The notes beneath the pieces are model-generated. The model searched no databases. It saw only the letters and a program-made list of their open reading frames with translations, and was not told the DNA's origin. Position numbers and translations under genes: made by a program. From Ruminococcus sp. UBA7014 (lineage in GTDB: Bacteria; Bacillota; Clostridia; Oscillospirales; Ruminococcaceae), in NCBI GenBank assembly GCA_002449575.1, contig DJXC01000209.1:1-13270 (forward strand): 13,270 bases of DNA, in the 5' to 3' direction. Below are positions 1 through 6,990 of this stretch, piece by piece. Numbering within the stretch: position 1 is the stretch's first letter; the number at the start of each line of letters is the position of its first letter.

Positions 1-2
1 TG

Positions 3-31
3 TTTACAAATCCCGGAAAATATGCTATAAT
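3..31 (+). promoter_or_regulatory. Sigma-A-type promoter of pcrA
   Basis: A -35 box TTTACA (3-8, five of six to TTGACA) is followed by a 17-base spacer and a perfect -10 TATAAT (26-31). A TG one base before the -10 (23-24) makes it an extended -10 promoter. Transcription should begin near 37-38, giving an untranslated leader of only about 25 bases that holds the ribosome binding site AAAGGGG (49-55), 7 bases before the ATG at 63. No operator or leader structure is visible. This is a motif reading without mapped transcripts. Confidence 0.8.
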
Positions 32-62
32 AAAGATACGATTTCGAGAAAGGGGTATTTTC

Positions 63-2423
63 ATGAACGAACAGGAATTTTTAAAAATCAAGAAAGCGGC
101 TGTGGAAAAGTGTTTTTCTGGTATGAATCCACAGCAGATGGAAGCCATTACAACCGTGAAAGGTGCAGTGCTGGTGCTTGCCGGGGCAGGAAGCGGAAAA
201 ACAACAGTAATCGTCAACCGGATTGCAAATATGATTCTGTTCGGCGATACGCTGCATACGCTGACACCTGTGCCAGAACCGGAAGAATTGCAGAATCTGG
301 AAGACTATATTCAGGGAAACACAATGATGAAACTTGGCAGACTGCAAAATCTGATTGCAGCAAATCCGGTCAGTCCGTGGCAGATTCTGGCAATTACGTT
401 CACCAATAAAGCTGCCGGAGAACTGAAAGAACGTCTTGCCGGAACACTCGGTGAAGAAGCACAGGATATTCATGCTTCTACATTTCATTCTGCCTGTGTC
501 AGAATTTTAAGAACCTGTATTGACAAAATCGGCTATCATAATCAGTTTACTATCTATGATGCAGATGACAGCCAGAAAGTAATGAAAGCCTGTATCAAAG
601 AACTGAAACTTTCTGAAAAAAATTTTCCGGTCAAGCAGGTGCTTGCAAGTATCAGCACAGCAAAAGACGAAATGGTTTTTCCGGAAGATTATGAATCTGC
701 ATATGGTTCAGATTATAAGCAGGTTGTCATTGCAAAGTTATATAAAGCATATCAGCAAAAATTGCAGGCGGCAAATGCACTTGATTTTGATGATTTAATC
801 TGTCAGACTGTCCGTGTATTTGAAACATATCCAGATGTACTGGAGAAATATCAGAAAAAATATCGTTATATTTTAGTAGACGAATATCAGGATACCAATC
901 ACGCACAGTACAGGCTTGTCAGCCTTTTGGCGCAGAAATACGGAAATTTATGTGTTGTTGGTGATGATGACCAGAGTATCTATCGTTTTCGTGGTGCAGA
1001 TATTCAGAATATTCTAAGTTTTGAAAAACAGTTTCCGGATTGCAGGACAATTCGTCTGGAAGAAAATTATCGTTCGACACAGCATATTCTGAACGCTGCA
1101 AACAGTGTCATTGCCAATAACAAGTCACGGAAAAACAAGAAACTCTGGACTTCTGCCGGAGATGGCGAACCCGTTCATATTGTAAAAGTCAATGATGAGA
1201 AAACAGAGGGGCTTGTCGTTTCCAGTATTATCGAAAAAGGGATTCGTGCCGGAAAGCATTATTCTGATTTTGTGGTGTTGTATCGTATGAATGCACTTTC
1301 CAATAACATTGAGAAAATATTTATCCGGAACAAAATTCCGTACCGGATTTATGGTGGCATTCGTTTTCAGGACAGAAAAGAAATCAAAGATGTCATGGCA
1401 TATCTGGCAGTTTTACAAAATCCGTTTGATTTGGTGCGCTTTGAAAGAATCATCAATATGCCAAAACGTGGAATCGGCGATTCTACTGTAGAAACAGTCA
1501 TACAGATTTCGCAGGATTTGCATATCAGTCCGCTGGAAGTGATTCGGAATTGCAGTCAGTTTCCGGCACTCGGCAGAAGAACCGCACCGCTGACACAGTT
1601 TGCCTGTCTGATGCAGAAACTGGAACAGGCACTCACACAGATGCCGCTGGAAGAATTCTTTGATTTCATGCTTCAGGAAACAGGTTATCTTGATATGCTC
1701 AGACAGGAGGATATTGAAACCGGAAAGGAAAGAATCGAAAATGTAAAGGAATTCCGGTCAAATATCGTTGATTATATCCGGAATACAGAAACACCTGATT
1801 TAGAAGGCTTTCTTTCAGAAATGGCACTCTATACTGATGCAGATAAAGAAAATTCCGGAGATGTTGTTTCGCTGATGACAATGCATTCTGCAAAGGGTCT
1901 GGAATTTGATACTGTTTTTGCAGTCGGCATGGAAAATAATATTTTTCCCAGTTACCGGAGCATGGAAAATCAGGAAGATTTGGAAGAAGAACGCCGCCTT
2001 GCTTATGTGACAATTACCAGAGCAAAAAGAAATCTGTATCTGATTCATACAGCTGAACGGCTGATTTTCGGCGATTACCGGAGAAATGCCGTTTCCCGGT
2101 TTGTGACAGAAATCGACAGTCAGTATGTCAGCACGGATGACAAGACGATTCGGAAAACTGCTCCGGCAAAAAAAGCTGAACCCAGAAAATCAGCTTTAAA
2201 AGAACAAATGGCAAGTATTTCCAATGCCCGGAAAACACCGCCGTCAAAAGGTAATCCGGATTTGCAGCTTGTCGCCGGAGACAGAATTCATGATACAAAA
2301 TTCGGTGACGGTACTGTTCTCAGAGCTGAAGCAATGGGGAATGACTATCTTCTGGAAATTGCATTTGATGATATCGGCACAAAAAAATTAATGGCACGTT
2401 TCAGACAAATTTCCAAACTCTAA
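63..2423 (+). CDS. pcrA: UvrD/PcrA-type superfamily 1A DNA helicase
   Basis: This 786-residue protein is an ATP-dependent 3'-5' DNA helicase, expected in the cytoplasm to act in nucleotide excision repair, clearing recombination intermediates and displacing stalled RNA polymerase. The helicase motifs run in order: Walker A GAGSGKTT (41-48), motif Ia ITFTNKAA (111-118), motif II VDEYQDTN (272-279), motif III GDDDQSIYRFRGAD (299-312), motif IV around ENYRS (334-338), motif V TMHSAKGLEFD (606-616), and motif VI around AYVTITRAKR (647-656). The C-terminal 48 residues (GDRIHDTKFGDGTV onward) resemble the Tudor-like, RNA polymerase-binding tail of Bacillus PcrA. About 40 extra residues lie between Walker A and motif Ia, roughly 60-103, compared with the Bacillus and E. 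coli proteins as I recall them. The ATG at 63 has a good ribosome site 7 bases upstream. The gene has its own promoter, and thyX follows with a separate one. Confidence 0.95.
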   Translation: MNEQEFLKIKKAAVEKCFSGMNPQQMEAITTVKGAVLVLAGAGSGKTTVIVNRIANMILFGDTLHTLTPVPEPEELQNLEDYIQGNTMMKLGRLQNLIAANPVSPWQILAITFTNKAAGELKERLAGTLGEEAQDIHASTFHSACVRILRTCIDKIGYHNQFTIYDADDSQKVMKACIKELKLSEKNFPVKQVLASISTAKDEMVFPEDYESAYGSDYKQVVIAKLYKAYQQKLQAANALDFDDLICQTVRVFETYPDVLEKYQKKYRYILVDEYQDTNHAQYRLVSLLAQKYGNLCVVGDDDQSIYRFRGADIQNILSFEKQFPDCRTIRLEENYRSTQHILNAANSVIANNKSRKNKKLWTSAGDGEPVHIVKVNDEKTEGLVVSSIIEKGIRAGKHYSDFVVLYRMNALSNNIEKIFIRNKIPYRIYGGIRFQDRKEIKDVMAYLAVLQNPFDLVRFERIINMPKRGIGDSTVETVIQISQDLHISPLEVIRNCSQFPALGRRTAPLTQFACLMQKLEQALTQMPLEEFFDFMLQETGYLDMLRQEDIETGKERIENVKEFRSNIVDYIRNTETPDLEGFLSEMALYTDADKENSGDVVSLMTMHSAKGLEFDTVFAVGMENNIFPSYRSMENQEDLEEERRLAYVTITRAKRNLYLIHTAERLIFGDYRRNAVSRFVTEIDSQYVSTDDKTIRKTAPAKKAEPRKSALKEQMASISNARKTPPSKGNPDLQLVAGDRIHDTKFGDGTVLRAEAMGNDYLLEIAFDDIGTKKLMARFRQISKL

Positions 2424-2440
2424 AATCTTCCGGAAAATGA

Positions 2441-2469
2441 TTGACGAATATGCAGGAATATGCTATAAT
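2441..2469 (+). promoter_or_regulatory. Sigma-A-type promoter of the thyX gene cluster
   Basis: A -35 TTGACG (2441-2446, five of six) is followed by a 17-base spacer and a perfect -10 TATAAT (2464-2469) with an extended TG at 2461-2462. It begins only 18 bases after the pcrA stop. I see no hairpin terminator between pcrA and this promoter, so readthrough from pcrA is possible. The predicted start near 2475 leaves a leader of about 30 bases with the ribosome site AAGGGG (2491-2496), 8 bases before the thyX ATG. This is the only strong promoter I can see for the six genes up to 7667. Confidence 0.8.
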
Positions 2470-2504
2470 AAAACAGAATCTATGAAAAGCAAGGGGATGG
2501 ATTT

Positions 2505-3293
2505 ATGAATGTGAAACTGATTGCTCATACTGTTATGCCGGAAAAAGTAGTAGCTGCTGCTGCAAAACTCTGCTATTCTGATACCGGTGCGATGAACCTG
2601 ATGGACGGGCTGACTGATGAAAAAGCCGGAAATTTTGTCGAAATGCTGAGTACAATAGGACATGAAAGCCCGATTGAACATGCAAGCTTTACTTTTGCAA
2701 TAGAAGGCGTTTCACGGTCACTTCTGGCACAGATTACCCGTCACAGACTGGCAAGCTTTTCTGTGCAGAGTCAGAGATATGTTAAACTGACACATTTCGA
2801 GTATATCACACCGCCAGAAATTGCAGCAGAGGAAACGGCTTTGCAACTCTATGACGAAACAATTCAGAACTGTGTGGAAGCCTACCGGAAATTAACGGAA
2901 ATTCTGGAAGCAAAGCATTATCAGGAATTTCTGCATCAGGGCTGCCCTGAAAAGGAAGCCCGGCGAAAAGCTGAAAAAAAAGCAATCGAAGATGCAAGAT
3001 TCGTGCTGCCAAATGCCAGTGAAACAAAAATGGTGGTTACTATGAATGCAAGAGAACTGCTGCATTTTTTCAAATTAAGATGCTGTAACCGTGCGCAGTG
3101 GGAAATCCGTGCATTGGCAAAAGCGATGCTGAAAGAAGTTTATCCGGTGTCGCCCGCACTGTTCGCTAAAGCAGGACCTTCCTGCTGTTCAGGTGCATGT
3201 CCGGAAGGGAAGATGACCTGCGGAAAAATTAACGAAGTCCGGAACGAGTACACAACACTGAAATCCGGAAAATTTCCAGATTTTTCAGAATAA
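2505..3293 (+). CDS. thyX: Flavin-dependent thymidylate synthase ThyX
   Basis: This 262-residue enzyme makes dTMP from dUMP in the cytoplasm using methylene-tetrahydrofolate as carbon donor and FAD/NADPH as reductant. It releases THF rather than dihydrofolate. The family signature RHRX7S is present as RHRLASFSVQSQR (79-91), and the later conserved block NARELLHFFKLR (181-192) with AQWEIR (197-202) supports flavin and dUMP binding. The length is typical. The C-terminal part carries four cysteines at C227, C228, C232 and C239, in a segment I recall from clostridial ThyX proteins. It could bind metal or be redox-active, but this is not shown. The ATG has an AAGGGG site 8 bases upstream. It heads a plus-strand gene series that also holds a folate-salvage enzyme. 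No thyA is visible in the window. Confidence 0.95.
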   Translation: MNVKLIAHTVMPEKVVAAAAKLCYSDTGAMNLMDGLTDEKAGNFVEMLSTIGHESPIEHASFTFAIEGVSRSLLAQITRHRLASFSVQSQRYVKLTHFEYITPPEIAAEETALQLYDETIQNCVEAYRKLTEILEAKHYQEFLHQGCPEKEARRKAEKKAIEDARFVLPNASETKMVVTMNARELLHFFKLRCCNRAQWEIRALAKAMLKEVYPVSPALFAKAGPSCCSGACPEGKMTCGKINEVRNEYTTLKSGKFPDFSE

Positions 3294-3334
3294 ATTAACC
3301 GTATATTTCAAGTGCAGAAAGGAAAGATAGTTTT

Positions 3335-3883
3335 ATGATTTATGTATTTTTAGCAAACGGCTTTGAAGAAATAGAAGCCCTTTCTCCCGTGGATTTGCTC
3401 AGAAGAAGCGGAAAGGATGTAAAGCTTGTCGGTGTCGGCGGCAAAGTCATTACAGGCTCTCACGGAATCGCTGTGCAGACAGATATCACAGAATCTGAAA
3501 TCACACTCGGAAAAGATTTGGAAATGATTGTTCTGCCCGGCGGTATGCCCGGAACACTCAATTTAGAGAAATCCGAAACTGTACAGACAGCAATTGATTT
3601 TTGTGCCGAGCGGAGTATTTTTATCGGTGCTATCTGTGCTGCACCGTCAATTCTTGGACATAAAGGTCTGCTGGAAGGCAAAAAGGCAATCGCTTATCCC
3701 GGCTTTGAAACACAGCTTACTGGCGCAGAAATTTCAGAACATTCTGTACAGCAGGATGGATTTATCATTACTGCACAGGGTGCAGGTGCAGCTCTGCCGT
3801 TCGGTCTGAAACTTGCCGAAGTACTCACTAGTGCTGAAAAATCACGGAAACTCGCAGAGGCTGTCTGCTATCCGGAGCATTAA
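3335..3883 (+). CDS. DJ-1/PfpI (ThiJ) family protein
   Basis: This 182-residue protein belongs to the DJ-1 branch of the class I glutamine amidotransferase-like fold. Relatives are variously described as glyoxalase III, protein or nucleotide deglycases, or redox chaperones, so the reaction here is undetermined. The nucleophile cysteine lies in the elbow GAICAAP (C101). The N-terminal FEEIEALSPVD block supplies E14, matching E18 of human DJ-1. The third catalytic position of human DJ-1 (H126) appears to be Y121 here, by eye alignment. There is no signal peptide or membrane segment, so it should be cytoplasmic. A 41-base gap separates it from thyX with no convincing promoter, and its ribosome site AAAGGA (3318-3323) lies 11 bases before the ATG. 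The next gene begins 2 bases after its stop, so the two are probably cotranscribed. Confidence 0.88.
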   Translation: MIYVFLANGFEEIEALSPVDLLRRSGKDVKLVGVGGKVITGSHGIAVQTDITESEITLGKDLEMIVLPGGMPGTLNLEKSETVQTAIDFCAERSIFIGAICAAPSILGHKGLLEGKKAIAYPGFETQLTGAEISEHSVQQDGFIITAQGAGAALPFGLKLAEVLTSAEKSRKLAEAVCYPEH

Positions 3884-3885
3884 TC

Positions 3886-4452
3886 ATGAGTGCTGAAAAA
3901 CAGATTCTCCGGCAGAAAATGCGCCTGCAAAGAAGTCAAGTGCCGTCAGAAATCAGAAAAGAAAAAGACAGGCTGATTTTTCAGAATCTGATTCAAGAAC
4001 CTGCCGTTCTTCATGCAGATTTACTGCTTGCCTATGCCTCCTGCGGAGAAGAACCAGATACATGGGATTTTATCCGCTGGGGTCTGGAACAGAAAAAAAG
4101 GCTGGCTCTGCCCAGATGTGAACAAAATCATCAGATGCGCTTTTTTGTGATAAACAGTCTGGAAGACTTGCAGGCAGGAACACATGATATTTTAGAGCCG
4201 GTTACTTCACAGAAAGCAGTCCTGACAGAAAAATCTGTCTGCATTGTGCCGGGGCTGGCATTTACCAGAGAGGGACTTCGCCTTGGTCAGGGCGGTGGCT
4301 ATTATGACAGATTCCTGAAAAATTATCCGGATTTGTATACTATCGGAATTGCTTATGATTTCATGATTCAGGAAACACTGCCCTGTGAAGCACATGACTG
4401 TCAGATTCAAAAAATGATTACAGATACAACGGAGGATGCACATGAAGTCTGA
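3886..4452 (+). CDS. 5-formyltetrahydrofolate cyclo-ligase (methenyl-THF synthetase)
   Basis: This 188-residue enzyme converts 5-formyl-THF to 5,10-methenyl-THF with ATP hydrolysis, returning a storage or inhibitory folate to the active one-carbon pool in the cytoplasm. The diagnostic block is LRLGQGGGYYDRFL (131-144), the glycine-rich phosphate/folate-binding loop of the family, preceded by the VPGLAF segment (121-126). Basic N-terminal residues (LRQKMRLQR, 8-16) fit the ATP-binding end of the family. Length is typical (about 180-200). Its ATG lies 2 bases after the DJ-1 stop, with GGAG at 3874-3877 inside the upstream gene, and its 3' end overlaps mltG by 11 bases, so translation is likely coupled on both sides. 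Sharing a cluster with thyX fits a folate role. An assignment to a different cyclo-ligase-fold enzyme is unlikely. Confidence 0.92.
   Translation: MSAEKQILRQKMRLQRSQVPSEIRKEKDRLIFQNLIQEPAVLHADLLLAYASCGEEPDTWDFIRWGLEQKKRLALPRCEQNHQMRFFVINSLEDLQAGTHDILEPVTSQKAVLTEKSVCIVPGLAFTREGLRLGQGGGYYDRFLKNYPDLYTIGIAYDFMIQETLPCEAHDCQIQKMITDTTEDAHEV
4431..4435 (+). promoter_or_regulatory. Ribosome binding site that decides the mltG start
   Basis: GGAGG at 4431-4435 directly abuts an in-frame ATG at 4436, leaving no spacer, but lies 6 bases before a second in-frame ATG at 4442. The second ATG is therefore the better start. Confidence 0.7.
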
Positions 4453-5737
4453 AAATGAAATGGAATTTACATCCAGTCTGCCGGAAGCAGAACCCAAAAC
4501 AGAAGTCAGACAGAAAAAAATAAAAGTCAGTCAGACAGAAGAATCCGGAGAACTCCCGCACCATCATACTGCACAGAAAAAAAAGCATAAAAAAAGGAAA
4601 ACTTCTCAGAAAGAACGTGTTCACCGCAGTGCAAGAGTTTATGGTGTTCTGATGATGCTGACATTTGTATTTGTGATTTCTATTTCCCTTGCTGTCGGAA
4701 TTATTGAAATCGGAAAAGATATGCTCGGCATTAACGGCTCTCAGAGACTGGTGCTGTTTAATATTCCGGAAGGTGCAACCACTGCACAGATTGCCCAGAA
4801 TCTTCATGATGATGGGATTATTAAAATTCCGAAGGCGTTTATTTATTTTTCCAAACTCAGCAAGGATGACGGAAACTTTGTCGCCGGAAATCACGAAATC
4901 AGTGCTTCTATGGCGTACGAAACGCTGATTGATGAACTCAAGAAAAATCCGGCTTCTGATGATTCTCAGGCAGTTGTGGATATCATGTTCCCGGAAGGTA
5001 TTACACTTTATGATGCAGCAATGAAATTACAGGAAAATAATATCTGCGATGCACAGAAATTTTTATATTATTTCAATGCCGGCAATCTTGGCTATGAATT
5101 TGAAGACCATCTTCCGGCAATCAGCAGCACACTGAAATTCTACCGCATGGAAGGTTATTGCTTCCCGGATACCTATACGTTCTATGAAGAAAGTGACCCG
5201 GCAGATGTGTGCCGTAAAATTTATATGAATTTCAATCTGAAAATGACGAGTGCTTATTACCAGAGAATGGAAGAACTTGGTGTTTCTCTGGATGAAATTA
5301 TTATACTGGCATCCATTATTCAGAAAGAAGCGGCGCATGATGGAGATATGCCTATGATTTCTTCTGTTTTCTGGAATCGTCTGCGCAGTACAGAATTTCC
5401 GAAGTTGCAGTCAGATGTAACCTCCCTGTATGTGGAAAATGTGATTAAACCCCATATCGAACTGGACAATCAGGCAATTTATGATGCATATGATACCTAT
5501 GTCTGCAACGGACTTCCGGCAGGTGCGCTCTGCAATCCGGGGCTTGCTGCTATCGAAGCCGCATTATACCCGGCAGAATCGAATTATTACTATTTCTATG
5601 CCAATGTAGATACTGGAGAAACGTTCTTTGCTACAACGCTGGAAGAACATAATGCAAATATTGACAAGGTAGAACGTGTTCGTCAGGGTTTGCCGCCTGA
5701 AGAAGAAACTGCTGAAAATGAAGGAGAAGAAGACTGA
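4442..5737 (+). CDS. mltG: Endolytic murein transglycosylase MltG (YceG family)
   Basis: This 431-residue membrane enzyme cleaves nascent glycan strands and is thought to set or terminate their length during wall synthesis. Residues 1-66 form a polar, Lys/His-rich cytoplasmic tail (including HHHTAQKKKHKKRK). One membrane helix follows at about 68-89, then an extracytoplasmic LysM-like region (about 100-158) and the YceG catalytic domain. Family blocks are GYCFPDTYTFY (238-248), ILASIIQKEAA with the catalytic glutamate E296, VFWNRL (309-314), LQSDVTSLY (322-330) and GLPAGALCNPG (357-367). I chose the ATG at 4442 over 4436 because of ribosome-site spacing. It overlaps the cyclo-ligase end by 11 bases, and its stop overlaps the next start by one base (TGATG). 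Function is assigned from family motifs. The tail's role is unknown. Confidence 0.93.
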   Translation: MKSENEMEFTSSLPEAEPKTEVRQKKIKVSQTEESGELPHHHTAQKKKHKKRKTSQKERVHRSARVYGVLMMLTFVFVISISLAVGIIEIGKDMLGINGSQRLVLFNIPEGATTAQIAQNLHDDGIIKIPKAFIYFSKLSKDDGNFVAGNHEISASMAYETLIDELKKNPASDDSQAVVDIMFPEGITLYDAAMKLQENNICDAQKFLYYFNAGNLGYEFEDHLPAISSTLKFYRMEGYCFPDTYTFYEESDPADVCRKIYMNFNLKMTSAYYQRMEELGVSLDEIIILASIIQKEAAHDGDMPMISSVFWNRLRSTEFPKLQSDVTSLYVENVIKPHIELDNQAIYDAYDTYVCNGLPAGALCNPGLAAIEAALYPAESNYYYFYANVDTGETFFATTLEEHNANIDKVERVRQGLPPEEETAENEGEED

Positions 5738-6990
5738 TGAGCATTACTTATCATGAAATTCTTGCTCCGGCAGGAGATATGGAACGCCTGAAAGCGGCAC
5801 TGGATTTCGGTGCAGATGCCGTCTATCTGGGCGGAACAATGTTCGGCATGAGAGCCGGTGCGCCGAATTTTGATGCCGAAACACTTTGTCAGGCGGTAAA
5901 GCTGGCACATGAAAAAAATAAAAAAGTGTATCTGACTGTGAATACACTTCCAAGAAATCCGGAGCTGGCATTATTGCCACAGTTTATTTCCGAAGCCGTC
6001 AATGCTGGAACAGATGCGCTGATTATCGCTGATTTAGGTGTTTTACAGACGGTCAGGAAACTTGCGCCGGATATGCCGGTTCATATGTCTACACAAACCG
6101 GAATTGTTAATTATGCAACCGCAAATGCCCTCTATCAGATGGGGGCAAAGCGTGTTGTGCTGGCAAGAGAACTCTCACTGGATGAAATTGCTGAAATCCG
6201 AAGAAAGATTCCGGATGATTTGGAAATAGAAGTATTTGTTCACGGTGCAATGTGTGTATCATTTTCAGGAAGATGTCTGCTGTCAGCATATTTTACTGAC
6301 AGAGATGCCAACCGGGGCGCATGTGCGCAGCCGTGCCGCTGGAAATACTATCTGACAGAAGAAAAACGTCCTCATCTGCCGATGGAAATTCAGGAACAGC
6401 CGGAAGGTACTTATATTCTGAATGCCCGTGATATGTGTATGATTGACCATCTGGACAAACTCGCTGAAGCGGGTGTCACTTCTTTCAAGATAGAAGGAAG
6501 GGCAAAATCAGCATATTATGTTTCTGTTGTGACAAATGCCTACAGAATGGCAATGGATTATTATTTGCAGAATCCCGGAGATTATCAGCTTCCGGAATGG
6601 ATTCATGATGAAGTCTTTAAAGTCAGCCACAGAAGATATTGTACAGGATTCTTTTTCGGTCATCCGAATGCCTGCCAGTATTATGAAAACAGCGGCTATA
6701 TCAGCCAGTGTGATGTTGTCGGAATCGTGCAGAAATGTGAAAACGGTACAGTTTATGCAACACAGCGGAACAGATTCTTTTCTGGTGATACGGTCGAAAT
6801 TCTTGCACCAGGTCAGAAGCCTGTCAGTCTGAAACTGAATGAAATTTATAATGCTGACGGTGAAAAAATCGAAACGGTAAATCATGCCATGATGGAATTT
6901 TCTTTTCCCTGTGAATATGTATTTCCTGAAAACAGTCTGATTCGTCTGCCAGTACAGAATCCTGTTCCGGAGGAGAAAAATATCATATGA
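5737..6990 (+). CDS. U32 family protein, probable tRNA/rRNA hydroxylation enzyme (TrhP/RlhA-like)
   Basis: This 417-residue protein carries the U32 signature in EVFVHGAMCVSFSGRC (165-180) followed by LLS. Cysteines C173, C180, C196 and C200 (the last two in GACAQPC) form the likely iron-sulphur ligand set. Although named peptidases, studied members act in RNA modification: TrhP hydroxylates U34 of certain tRNAs, and RlhA hydroxylates a cytidine of 23S rRNA. Both work in the cytoplasm with prephenate-linked chemistry. The N-terminal half begins ILAPAGDMERLKAALDFGADAVYLGG, as in the family's TIM-barrel-like domain, and the C-terminal part is a beta-rich accessory region. Position just after mltG recalls Bacillus yrrL-yrrM-yrrN-yrrO, favouring the TrhP role. 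AAGGAG (5721-5726) lies 10 bases before the ATG, which overlaps the mltG stop by one base. Family is certain, but the RNA target is inference. Confidence 0.9.
   Translation: MSITYHEILAPAGDMERLKAALDFGADAVYLGGTMFGMRAGAPNFDAETLCQAVKLAHEKNKKVYLTVNTLPRNPELALLPQFISEAVNAGTDALIIADLGVLQTVRKLAPDMPVHMSTQTGIVNYATANALYQMGAKRVVLARELSLDEIAEIRRKIPDDLEIEVFVHGAMCVSFSGRCLLSAYFTDRDANRGACAQPCRWKYYLTEEKRPHLPMEIQEQPEGTYILNARDMCMIDHLDKLAEAGVTSFKIEGRAKSAYYVSVVTNAYRMAMDYYLQNPGDYQLPEWIHDEVFKVSHRRYCTGFFFGHPNACQYYENSGYISQCDVVGIVQKCENGTVYATQRNRFFSGDTVEILAPGQKPVSLKLNEIYNADGEKIETVNHAMMEFSFPCEYVFPENSLIRLPVQNPVPEEKNII

Noticed and set aside
2428..2435. Palindrome TTCCGGAA near the thyX promoter, repeated at 12193-12200, as an operator
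   Set aside because: CCGGAA is extremely common throughout the window inside genes, so two intergenic copies carry little weight.
3302..3307. TATATT before the DJ-1 gene as a -10 box
   Set aside because: There is no matching -35 at 16-18 bases and no extended TG, so cotranscription with thyX is the simpler reading.
4436..4441. Upstream ATG for mltG adding two residues
   Set aside because: GGAGG ends at the base before this ATG, leaving no spacer; ATG 4442 has a 6-base spacer.
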